Part shown: positions 45,430 through 55,000 of the stretch, one piece after another
Layout: each line of letters opens with the position of its first letter
Position numbering within the stretch: the first letter of the stretch is position 1
NCBI RefSeq assembly: GCF_000025485.1
Contig: NC_013851.1
Coordinates: forward strand, 1,279,154-1,343,153
Length of the DNA: 64,000 bases
Direction: 5' to 3'
Source: Allochromatium vinosum DSM 180
GTDB lineage: Bacteria > Pseudomonadota > Gammaproteobacteria > Chromatiales > Chromatiaceae
Made by a program: the position numbers and the translations under genes
Notes under the pieces: model-generated
The model's database searches: none
Told to the model about the DNA's origin: nothing
Seen by the model: the letters and a program-made list of their open reading frames with translations, nothing else

Positions 45430-46155
45430 TCAACGACCGAGGAGCCGGTCATACATGGTCTCCGCCCTCCCGTAACAGCCGCAGGCGGCGGCTTTCAAAC
45501 CCATGCGGTCGAGCACGGTGATCTCCCCACGACGATAGTGAATCAGCTTGCGCTCCTGCAGTGCGGTCGCCGCCTTGGTGATCCCGACACGACGCACCCC
45601 CAGCAGTAGGGCCAGACCTTCGTGCGTGACATGGAAGCGGTCGCCGTGTATCCGATCCTGGGTCATCAACAGCCAGCGGGCGAGGCGCGCCTCCACCAAG
45701 TGGAAGCGGGTGCAGACGACCAGCAGATCGCCCTGGTTCATCAGCACTTCGAGATAGCGGTCGAGCAGCGTGTGAAGGGCGTCGCTCCGGAGCAGCGCCT
45801 CGCCGAATTGCTCGCGGCTCATCCGCCACGCCGGCCCCGCCGCCTGCACGACGGTGTGCAGCAGCGTCACCTCGACCCCCAGGATGAGCGGCGTCCCGAT
45901 CATGCCTTCATTCCCGACCAGACGAACCTCGAGTCCGGCGTGATCGGCGGGCGGGGTCATCAGGGACAGCACGCTGTCCGTGGGGAAATAGACCTCACGC
46001 AGCCGATCGCCCGGTTCGCTGATCACCGTACCCCGGAGCAGTTGGACGGAATCGCCATTGGCCTCGATCAGCCGCCGGTCCTGATCGGGCAGCGCGGCCA
46101 GGAGACGATTGACCGTCGGGACGGTGTTCTTCGCGGATTCAGATGGCACGCGCAT
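45430..46155 (-). CDS. Crp/Fnr family transcriptional regulator (2)
   Basis: A 241-residue protein starting MRVPSESAKNTVPTVNRLLAALPDQDRRLIEANGDSVQLL. The sensor domain (REVYFPTDSVLSLMTPPADHAGLEVRLVGNEGMIGTPLILG) and winged helix (VTHEGLALLLGVRRVGITKAATALQERKLIHYRRGEITVLDRMGLKAAACGCY) run parallel to the paralogue next door. Upstream codons to 46305 lie in the promoter region and are excluded. It is divergent from the Thivi_2564-type gene; the shared 240-nt region carries operator copy 3. Confidence 0.9.
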   Translation of the reverse strand: MRVPSESAKNTVPTVNRLLAALPDQDRRLIEANGDSVQLLRGTVISEPGDRLREVYFPTDSVLSLMTPPADHAGLEVRLVGNEGMIGTPLILGVEVTLLHTVVQAAGPAWRMSREQFGEALLRSDALHTLLDRYLEVLMNQGDLLVVCTRFHLVEARLARWLLMTQDRIHGDRFHVTHEGLALLLGVRRVGITKAATALQERKLIHYRRGEITVLDRMGLKAAACGCYGRAETMYDRLLGR

Positions 46156-46313
46156 GTTCCTCGGTAACCCGGTGTGTGGCGAAGAACGGACGGAACAGGC
46201 CGACCGCGATGGATGATGAATACGCGAAGTCACCGCTCCGGTCTGTGCGCCGGCAAACATAGCGCACACAGTCGATGCGGGCATGACCGCGCATGGCGCG
46301 CCCAAAACGCTTT

Positions 46314-46335
46314 TCTATGTGTGCTAGCGAACAGA
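46314..46335 (+). promoter_or_regulatory. Crp/Fnr-like operator candidate, copy 3
   Basis: TCTATGTG-N6-CGAACAGA, the best-formed dyad of the set (TCT...AGA ends, GTG/CGA inner parts). It is in the divergent region between regulator 2 and the Thivi_2564-type gene, 63 nt before the latter's ATG. Confidence 0.5.
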
Positions 46336-46397
46336 CGCCCGTCAGGGCCGGGACTACCCTGGCACATACCTCCCATGCTTCCGAAAGGAGAAACGCC

Positions 46398-46586
46398 ATG
46401 CCGCTCATTACATTAGTCATCACACTGGTCGTCGTTGGATTGATCCTGTGGTTGGTCAACAACTACATCCCCATGGACGGAAAAATCAAAAGGATATTGA
46501 ATGTTGTCGTCGTGATTGCTGTGATCCTCTGGCTGCTTTCGGTCTTTGGACTCATGCCTTCACTGACCGGCATGCGGGTCGGTTAA
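46398..46586 (+). CDS. Thivi_2564 family membrane protein
   Basis: A 62-residue protein, MPLITLVITLVVVGLILWLVNNYIPMDGKIKRILNVVVVIAVILWLLSVFGL. Two hydrophobic helices are joined by NNYIPMDGKIKRILN, the signature of this small gammaproteobacterial family named after Thiocystis violascens. GAAAGGAG lies upstream. Function is unknown. Confidence 0.88.
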   Translation: MPLITLVITLVVVGLILWLVNNYIPMDGKIKRILNVVVVIAVILWLLSVFGLMPSLTGMRVG

Positions 46587-46622
46587 TCGCTTGGCAAACG
46601 CTGATTTTCGATTTGAGAGGAC

Positions 46623-46847
46623 ATGAAAATGAATGCCATCAAGATTACCGCGATCGCCTTTATCATTGCCGGCGGACTGGGCTTGGCGTATGGCGGTTTC
46701 AATTATACGAAAGCGTCTCAGCAAGCCAATTTAGGGCCGCTCGAACTCACGGTGACTGACCGCCAGTGGGTCGGTATCCCAGTGTGGGCCGGTTTGGCGG
46801 CCATCGCACTCGGCGCACTGCTGCTGGCCGTGCCCAGGAAGGGCTAA
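46623..46847 (+). CDS. Small two-helix membrane protein
   Basis: A 74-residue protein, MKMNAIKITAIAFIIAGGLGLAYGGFNYTKASQQANLGPLELTVTDRQWVGIPVWAGLAAIALGALLLAVPRKG. There is one helix at each end and a short polar middle. It loosely recalls DUF3185-type proteins. A GAGAGGA ribosome site precedes it. It lies 36 nt after the Thivi_2564-type gene and is likely in the same stress operon. Confidence 0.7.
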   Translation: MKMNAIKITAIAFIIAGGLGLAYGGFNYTKASQQANLGPLELTVTDRQWVGIPVWAGLAAIALGALLLAVPRKG

Positions 46848-46906
46848 GTGTTGCCGCGCTGCCGGGAACCATCACGCCCTCCTCTGTAAGGGCCAAGGAG
46901 ACTGCC

Positions 46907-47980
46907 ATGAATGCTGATACATCGTCGAAAATGGAGGTTCTGACCCGGAAATTGACCCAGGTCGCCGCCTACTATCATCCCAGTACCTGGAAGGCCAAAG
47001 GAATCTGGTGGACTGGCGGACTGTTTCTGACCACCTATCTGATTTTCATCGTCATCCTGAGCCTCTATTGGTCGCGCTCACCCGGACTCTATGATGTGCA
47101 CGAACAGGCGCTGTCTCTGGTCGGTCACGATGAAACCAAACTGGTGACCGGAATGGCCACCACGGCCACGGCCATCCGCATTGGCGAGACCCTGCTCGAC
47201 AAACCAGGCGGCTATCTGAGCAACGATATCAGCCCGCCCGGCAGGCTCCTAGACAACATTCCAAACTGGGAATTCGGTGCACTGACTGCATGGCGCGATC
47301 TGACAAACGCTATGCGCAACGACTTCAGTCGCGCCCAGTCCCAGTCGGTCGAAAACAAAGATCTGGAGATCGCGCAACCCCAGTCCAACTATCAATCGGA
47401 CTCCTGGATTCTGCCCTCCACCGAATCGGAATACCGCCGCGGCATCGACGCGCTCTACCGTTACAACCAGGGACTCTCAGACGCGGGCACCGTGCATGCC
47501 CAGTTCTTTGCCCGTGCCGACAATCTGACCACCTATCTCGAAGTGGTCGAGAAACGCCTCGGAAGTCTGGCGCAGCGTCTGTCTTATGCCGTCGGTCAGA
47601 TCCGTCTCGATACCGCTTTGGCCGGTGATCCGAACGCCCGCCAGTCGACGCCGGCTCCCGCCCAGACACAGACCAAGACGCCCTGGATCAAGATCGACGA
47701 CATCTTTTTCGAGGCACGCGGCTATACCTGGGCCTTGCTGCACATTCTGCAGGCGATGGAGATCGATTTCGCTCCCGTGCTCAAGGACAAGAATGCCGAG
47801 GTCTCGTTGCAACAGATCACCCGTGAACTGAAAAACACCCAGAACTTCATCTGGAGTCCGTTGATTCTCAACGGCACCGGATACGGGCCGATTTCGAATC
47901 ACTCACTGGTGAGTGCCTCCTATATCTCACGGGTCAATGCCGCGATCACCGATTTGCGCAGCCTGTTACAGAAGGGCTGA
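46907..47980 (+). CDS. DUF2333 family protein
   Basis: 357 residues from the ATG at 46907 (AAGGAG upstream). One N-terminal membrane helix (IWWTGGLFLTTYLIFIVILSLYW) is followed by a large soluble, probably periplasmic part. Recognisable DUF2333 text includes RIGETLLDKPGGYLSNDISPPGRLLDNIPNWEFGALTAWRDLTNAMRNDFSRAQSQS and FFEARGYTWALLHILQAMEIDF. Function is unknown. The frame open to 46766 overlaps the previous gene and is not used. Confidence 0.85.
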   Translation: MNADTSSKMEVLTRKLTQVAAYYHPSTWKAKGIWWTGGLFLTTYLIFIVILSLYWSRSPGLYDVHEQALSLVGHDETKLVTGMATTATAIRIGETLLDKPGGYLSNDISPPGRLLDNIPNWEFGALTAWRDLTNAMRNDFSRAQSQSVENKDLEIAQPQSNYQSDSWILPSTESEYRRGIDALYRYNQGLSDAGTVHAQFFARADNLTTYLEVVEKRLGSLAQRLSYAVGQIRLDTALAGDPNARQSTPAPAQTQTKTPWIKIDDIFFEARGYTWALLHILQAMEIDFAPVLKDKNAEVSLQQITRELKNTQNFIWSPLILNGTGYGPISNHSLVSASYISRVNAAITDLRSLLQKG

Positions 47981-48044
47981 ACCGGGGCGCCCCCCCAGGA
48001 CAGCGCGAGCATGAATCAACGAATCCAATCCAGAGGACATCGAT

Positions 48045-48644
48045 ATGAGGATCATGCAGCAGGCGGTTTTGATGGCCATGGGACTGACCCTGACAGCCGG
48101 AATTCAGGCGCTGGCCGGTGCGCAGACGCAATATGAGGTGCCGACACGACTGATACCCGCCGGTGACGCGGTGATGCAGATGGCCGAAACATCGAAGGAA
48201 TGGGCCATTCGCCCAGCCGAAGAGGTGAATCCGCTGATGCAATCCACAGATACGACCATTAGCCCGAACGTGCCGCCATTGGACACGCGCTCATCGGAAA
48301 TCAAAAATGATGGCGGCATTCGTTATGTCTCGGGCGGTGTAGGTGAAAGCGAGCGCCGCGAACTCGATGCCTTGGCCAGTGAATTCAATCTGCATCTGAT
48401 GTTCGCGACCCAGGGTAGCGGTGAGTATCTCTCGGCGGTGCAGGTAAAAATTCTGGACACGCATGATACCCCGCTGCTGACGGTTCTCTCGAAAGGCCCC
48501 TGGTTCTACGCGCAACTCCCGCGCGGCCGCTATACCGTGGAAGTCATCCCCACCGGCCATCGAGGTGAAGGCCAGACTCAGCGCAAAGCGGTGAATATCG
48601 ATGGCTCCGGTCGGTCCAGGCTGGATTTCTACTGGACCAAATAG
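48045..48644 (+). CDS. Secreted protein with carboxypeptidase-regulatory-like (CarboxypepD_reg) C-terminus
   Basis: 199 residues with a signal peptide (LMAMGLTLTAGIQALAGA). The C-terminal half looks like a small beta-sandwich: GEYLSAVQVKILDTHDTPLLTVLSKGPWFYAQLPRGRYTVEVIPTGHRGEGQTQRKAVNIDGSG, the pattern of CarboxypepD_reg domains. It is probably periplasmic; partner unknown. Same-strand neighbours suggest it belongs to the stress cluster. Confidence 0.72.
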   Translation: MRIMQQAVLMAMGLTLTAGIQALAGAQTQYEVPTRLIPAGDAVMQMAETSKEWAIRPAEEVNPLMQSTDTTISPNVPPLDTRSSEIKNDGGIRYVSGGVGESERRELDALASEFNLHLMFATQGSGEYLSAVQVKILDTHDTPLLTVLSKGPWFYAQLPRGRYTVEVIPTGHRGEGQTQRKAVNIDGSGRSRLDFYWTK

Positions 48645-48695
48645 TGTTGTATTCCGGCAATCCGCCTGGTGAATGACCCATAACAGGAGAACGTC

Positions 48696-48986
48696 ATGTC
48701 GAAGTCAAGAGATGAATATATCGCCGCCATGAAGAAACAGCTCGACGAATGGAGCGAGCATATCGCTGACCTGGAGAAAAAGGGACATAAAATCAAGGAG
48801 GATGCCAGAGTGGAGTATGAAGAGCATCTCGCCGCGCTGCATACCAGGCGTGCGGAAGGCGAGAAGAAGCTGGCGGAGATGCGTGCGGCCACCGAGAGCA
48901 CCTGGGAACAGGTCAAGCTGGAAACGGACAATGTCTGGGAGGCTTTCAAGGATTCGTATCAGGCGTTCACGGCCCATTTCAAATAG
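48696..48986 (+). CDS. sll1863-type coiled-coil stress protein
   Basis: A 96-residue, highly charged, helical protein, MSKSRDEYIAAMKKQLDEWSEHIADLEKKGHKIKEDARVEYEEHLAALHTRRAEGEKKLAEMRAATESTWEQVKLETDNVWEAFKDSYQAF. The KKQLDEW / LEKK heptads and the terminal W-x-x-x-K-x-x-x-E-x-x-W segment match the sll1863 stress-response family. It has CAGGAG upstream. No signal peptide. Confidence 0.85.
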   Translation: MSKSRDEYIAAMKKQLDEWSEHIADLEKKGHKIKEDARVEYEEHLAALHTRRAEGEKKLAEMRAATESTWEQVKLETDNVWEAFKDSYQAFTAHFK

Positions 48987-49034
48987 CCGACGTGCAGGCC
49001 AAACGGCCTGACGGCAGACCGCACGTCCCGAATA

Positions 49035-49061
49035 CCTCTCCGGACATCGGGTCCGGAGAGG
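49035..49061 (+). terminator. Strong hairpin upstream of the cyclic glucan synthase gene
   Basis: A perfect 11-bp stem (CCTCTCCGGAC / GTCCGGAGAGG) with an ATCGG loop lies about 50 nt after the coiled-coil gene and 29 nt before the next start. No T-run follows. It may terminate the stress cluster or attenuate the glucan synthase transcript. Confidence 0.45.
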
Positions 49062-49089
49062 GTCTCGTTTCGAGAGGGAGTCTCCGCAT

Positions 49090-52000
49090 TTGAACATCCG
49101 CACTCCGGCGATACCTGAGATCCTGGTCAATCTGCTGGGACGACTCCCCGGTCGCCGCCGGACCAGTCCATCCATCGATAGCGAGTCGCCGTTGCGACTG
49201 GAGTTGTTCAGCGCGGCCCAGATGGAGCAGCACGGCCAGGTGCTCGCGGCCTCGCACGTCCTGATGCGCGGGCATCCGCCGGATCGCCTCGTGGCACGTC
49301 TGAACGCCAACGAAAAGATCCTGACCGAGGTCTGCCGGCGGCTCATGGCGGCCGTGACCGAGAGCCGCCGGATCGCCCCGGCCGGGGAATGGCTGCTCGA
49401 CAACTTCTATCTGATCGAGGAGCAGATCCGCACCGCCCGGCGGCACCTGCCCAAGGGCTACAGCCGCGAGCTGCCGCGTCTGCGCGATGGCCCCTCGGCG
49501 GCCCTGCCGCGCGTGTATGACCTGGCGCTGGAGGTCATCGCACACGGCGATGGCCGGGTCGATCCCGAGAACATCCGCCGCTTCGTCGCGGCCTATCAGC
49601 GCGTGACCGTGCTGCGGCTCGGCGAGCTCTGGGCGTTTCCGATCATGCTGCGACTGGCGCTGATCGAGAATCTCCGCCGCGTGGCGGTCCGCCTCGCCGC
49701 CGGTCGGGTCGACCAGGATCTGGCCGATGGCTGGGCCGATCGGATGCTGGCGATGGCCGAGAGCGATCCTAAGAATCTGATCCTGGTGATCGCGGACATG
49801 GCGCGCTCGAATCCGCCGCTGTCGGGCGCCTTCGTCGCCGAGCTGGCGCGCCGGCTTCAGGGGCAGAGTGCCGCGCTGGCGCTGCCGCTGACCTGGATCG
49901 AACAGCAGCTCGCCGAGTCGGCGCTGACGATCGAGCACCTGGTGCACGTCGAGATCCAGCAGCAGGCCGCCGATCAGGTGTCGATCAGCAACAGCATCGG
50001 CAGTCTCAGATTTCTCGGGGCCATGGACTGGCGCGCGTTCGTCGAGACCATGAGCCTGGTCGAGTGTACCCTGAACGATGATCCGGGCGGACTCTATGCC
50101 CGCATGGATTTCGCCACCCGTGATCGCTATCGGCATGTGGTCGAGACCATCGCCAAGCACAGCCGATTGTCCGAAACCGAGGTCGCGCGTGAGGCGATCG
50201 GATTGGCGCAGTCCGGTGCGGCCTCACGCGAAGCGGATGGGCGCGCGGCGCATGTCGGCTATTACCTGATCGATCGTGGACGGCCCCAGCTCGAACAGCG
50301 GGTGGGCGCGCGGTTTTATGGCCTGGAATCACTGAAACGGCTGGGCCTCCGCTCGCCGCTGGTGCTCTATCTCGGCGGGATCGTTTTACTCACGGCCGGC
50401 TTTTCCTGGGGGCTGCTGGCGCAGGCCGACGGGCTTCCGGGCTGGCTGCTGCCGCCACTTGCGATCCTGGCGATGCTCGGCACCAGTCAACTGGCGGTCG
50501 CGCTGGTGAACTGGCTGGCCAGCCTGCTGGCCACGCCCTATCCGCTGCCGCGTCTGGACTGCTCCACCTGCATTCCGCCGGAGGCCCGCACCCTGGTCGT
50601 CGTACCGACCATGCTCGGCAGTGCGCGCGGGATCGAGACCCTGATCGAAGCGCTGGAAGTGCGCTTCCTGGCCAATCGCGATGCCTGTCTGCACTTTGGT
50701 CTGCTGACCGATTTCCGTGATGCGCCCACGCCGACGCTGCCGGGCGATGCGGAACTGATGCAGTCGGCGGCGCAGGGCATCGCGGTGCTGAATGCCAAAT
50801 ACCCCTGTCCGGACGGCGAGACCTTCTTCCTGTTCCATCGCCCGCGTCGCTGGAATCCGGGCGAAGGGCTCTGGATGGGCTATGAGCGCAAGCGCGGCAA
50901 GCTGATGGATCTCAATGCCCTGCTGCGCGGTGTCGATGACGTCTCGGGATCGAATCCCACAGACCCCGAGGAACCGGCGACGCACTCCAGTGCACGCTTC
51001 TCGCTGATCGTCGGTGATACCCGTATCCTCACGAACGTGCGCTATGTCATTACGCTGGATACCGATACCCAGCTTCCGCGCGACGCGGCCCACGAGCTGG
51101 TCGGCGCGATGGAGCACCCGCTGAACCGGGCGCACTTCGACCCGAAACTCGGGCGCGTCAGCGAGGGCTACGGCATCCTGCAACCACGGGTGGCGGTGAG
51201 CCTTCCCGGTGCGAACCGCTCCCGCTTCGCTCGCCTGCACGGGCAGGACGCGGGCATCGATCCTTATACCCGAGCCGTTTCGGATCTCTATCAGGACTGG
51301 TTCCAGGAAGGCTCCTTCATCGGCAAGGGCATCTATGCGGTCGCCGCCTTCGAGCAGGCGCTCGACGATCTCTTTCCCGAGAACCGCATCCTCAGTCACG
51401 ATCTGCTGGAGGGCTGCTATGCGCGCTCGGGGCTGATCTCGGACGTGCAACTCTACGAGGACTATCCGCTCTGCTACAGCGCGGATGTGAGCCGCCGCCA
51501 TCGCTGGATTCGCGGCGACTGGCAGATCGCGCAGTGGCTGCTGCCGCGTGTCCCCGGCCGTGACGGTCGGCCGCGCCGCAATCCGCTCTCGATCCTGTCG
51601 CGCTGGAAGCTGGCCGACAATCTGCGCCGCAGTCTGGTGCCGGCGGCGCTGACCGCGCTGCTGGTGCTGGGTCTGGTGCTGTTGCCCGAGCCGGGCCTCT
51701 GGACGCTGGCGGTGCTGAGTATCCTGCTGGTTCCGTCGCTGCTCACCGCGATTCTGAGCGCACTGCGCAAGCCCGGCGATCTGCGCTGGACGGCTCATCT
51801 GCGGGCGGCGATCCAGGATGCCGGCCGGCGGTTGACGCAGGCACTGTTCACGCTGGCCTGTCTGCCCTATGAAGCCTACTTCAGTCTGGATGCCGTGATC
51901 CGTACCCTGTGGCGCATGGGCGTCAGTCGGCGCGGCCTGCTCGAATGGGCGTCCTCGGGCGATCTGGAGCGCCACGACCAGCGATTGACCGATGTCTATC

Positions 52001-55000
52001 GCCTCATGTGGATCGCGCCGGCGCTCGCCCTGATCACGGGCGCGGTTCTGGCGGCACGCGAACCGAGTGCGCTCCTGGTCGCAGCGCCGATCCTCCTGCC
52101 CTGGCTGGCCGCGCCGCTCATCGCCTGGTGGATGAGCCGACCGCTGGTGCGGCGCGAGGCCCGGCTGACGACAGAGCAAACGCGGTTTCTCCGCACGGTC
52201 GCGCGCAAGACCTGGGCCTTCTTCGAGACCTTCGTCGGGCCGGACGATCACTGGCTGCCGCCGGACAATGTCCAGGAGCATCCGGTGGCCGTGGTGGCGC
52301 ATCGCACCTCGCCGACCAACATGGGACTCTCGCTGCTGGCGAATCTGACCGCCTATGACTTCGGCTATCTGTCCACGGGCAGACTGCTCGCACGCACGGC
52401 GGCCGCGCTGCACACCATGGAGGGACTGGCGCGCCATCGCGGTCATTTCTTCAACTGGTACGACACCCGCTCGCTGGCGCCGCTGGCGCCGCACTACATC
52501 TCGTCGGTGGACAGCGGCAACCTCGCCGGTCATCTGCTGACCCTGGAACCTGGTCTGCGCGCGCTGATCGACGCCCCGATCCTCAATCCGCGCTGGCTGG
52601 AAGGCCTTGAGGATACCGTGCAGGTTCTGGAGGAAGCGGTCGCGGCCGGTTCCGAGTCCGAGCGTCGAGGCGTGGCGCCCGCCGCGCTCGAAGATGTCCG
52701 GAAGATGCTGAACTCCGCACTCCAGTCGCCGCCGATCAGTCTGAACGCCGCACGCGACTGTCTCGGAGCGCTGACGATCCGGGCCGAGACCGCCGCGCTT
52801 GAACCGCCGGCACCAGCTGAAGCCGAGGAGGCGCTGACAGCCTGGATGCCGCGTCTGGCGTACCAATGCCGTGCGCTGCTGGATGATCTGCTGGTGCTCG
52901 CGCCCCGGTCCACGGACACGCCGGCCGGTCTGTCACTGACACTGCGTCAAGTGGCTGAGCTGGAGACGGACGCCGGCGAGCAACCCGCACGCGAGCGGAT
53001 CGCCCTGATCGAGCGACTGGCGCGCACCGCCGCCGATCTGGCCCTGATGGACTACGACTTCCTGTTCGACGAAGCGCAGTCGCTGCTGGCCATCGGCTAC
53101 AACGTCGCCGAGCGACGGCGCGATGCGAGCTATTACGATCTGCTGGCCTCCGAGGCACGTCTGGCCTGTTTCGTCGCCATCGCGCAGGGCCGGCTGCCGC
53201 AGGAGAGCTGGTTCGCCCTCGGGCGTCTGCTGACCCGCGCCGCCGGTGAGGCCACGCTCCTGTCCTGGAGCGGCTCGATGTTCGAGTATCTGATGCCGCT
53301 GCTGGTGATGCCGACCTATGACAATACCCTGCTCGACCGGACCTATCGCACCGCCGTGGCGCGACAGATCGTCTACGGCAAGGAGCGCGGTGTGCCCTGG
53401 GGTGTCTCGGAATCCGGCTACAACGGCTTCGACGCCCAGCTCAACTATCAGTACCGCGCCTTCGGCGTGCCGGGGCTGGGACTCAAACGCTGGCTGGCCG
53501 AGGATCTGGTCGTTGCTCCCTATGCTTCGGCGCTGGCGCTCATGGTGGCGCCCGAGGACGCCTGTCTGAATCTCCAGCGACTCGCCGCCGACGGGCTGGC
53601 GGGGCCGTTCGGTTTCTACGAAGCCATCGACTACACCCCGTCGCGGCTGCCGCGCGGCCAGACGAGCGCCGTGATCCGCTCCTTCATGGCCCATCACCAG
53701 GGCATGACCCTGCTGTCGCTGGCCTATCAGTTGCTCGACCGTCCGATGCAGCGGCGCTTCGCCTCGGCCCCCTCGTTCCAGGCCACGGCCCTGCTGCTCC
53801 AGGAGCGCATTCCCAAGACCACCGCTTTCTTCTCGGACACCCACGGCGAGATCACCAGCGAACGTGCGAGCGAAAGCCCGCTGGAGTCGCCGATCCGCGT
53901 CCTCGACAGTCCCAACACCCCGCATCCCGAGGTGCAGTTGCTGTCGAACGGCCGCTATCACGTCATGGTGACGAACGCCGGCGGCGGCTACAGCCGCTGG
54001 AAGGATCTCGCCGTCACCCGCTGGCGCGAAGACAGCACCCGCGATCACTGGGGCAGCTTCTGCTATCTGCGCGATCTGGAGAGCGGCGCCCTCTGGTCGA
54101 GCGCCTACCAGCCGACGCTGACCATGCCGGAGCATTTCGAGGCGATCTTCTCCGAGGGGCGCGCCGAGTTCCGCCGCCGCGATCACGAGACCGAGTCCTA
54201 TACCGAGATCGTCGTCTCGCCCGAGGACGATCTGGAACTGCGACGGTTGCGCCTGACCAACCGCTCCCGCCGCCGGCGAGTGATCGAAGTCACCAGCTAC
54301 ACCGAGGTTGTCCTGGCCCCGCCGATGGCCGACACCCTGCATCCGGCCTTCAGCAATCTGTTCATGCAGACCGAGATCCTGCATCCGCGATCGGCGATCC
54401 TGTGCAACCGGCGTCCGCGCTCAAGCGGCGAGGCGACGCCCTGGATGTTTCATCTGATGGTGGTGCGCGGCGGGCATGACGGCACCGTGGAACCGGCTTC
54501 GGAGCCGGAACCGATGGATTCCGCGGCACTCGAACCCTCCTACGAAACGGATCGGATGCAGTTCATCGGACGCGATCGGACGCCGGCATCCCCCCAGGCG
54601 CTCGATGAAGCCGGGGCACTCTCGGGCCGCGCCGGTTCGGTGCTGGATCCCATGGTGGCAATCCGGCATCGCCTGATCCTGGAGCCGGATCAGACCGCGA
54701 CCCTCGACCTCATCTACGGCATCGGCGAGACCCGCGAACAGGCGCTGGATCTGGTCGAGAAGTACCAGGACGAGCGCCTCGCCAATCGCGTCTTCGATCT
54801 CGCCTGGACCCACAGCCAGGTGGTGCTGCGCCAGCTCAATGCGACCCCGGCCGACGCGCAGCTCTACGGACGGCTGGCCGGCTCGATCCTCTATACCAAC
54901 GCCTCACTGCGCGCCGAACCCGGCGTGCTGGCGCAGAATCGTCGCGGTCAGTCCGGTCTCTGGAGTCATGCGGTGTCGGGCGATGTGCCCATCGTGCTCT

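Noticed and set aside
50386-52866. 826-codon reverse-strand frame opposite the glucan synthase
   Set aside because: Shadow frame with repetitive Arg/Gln composition; no domain visible.
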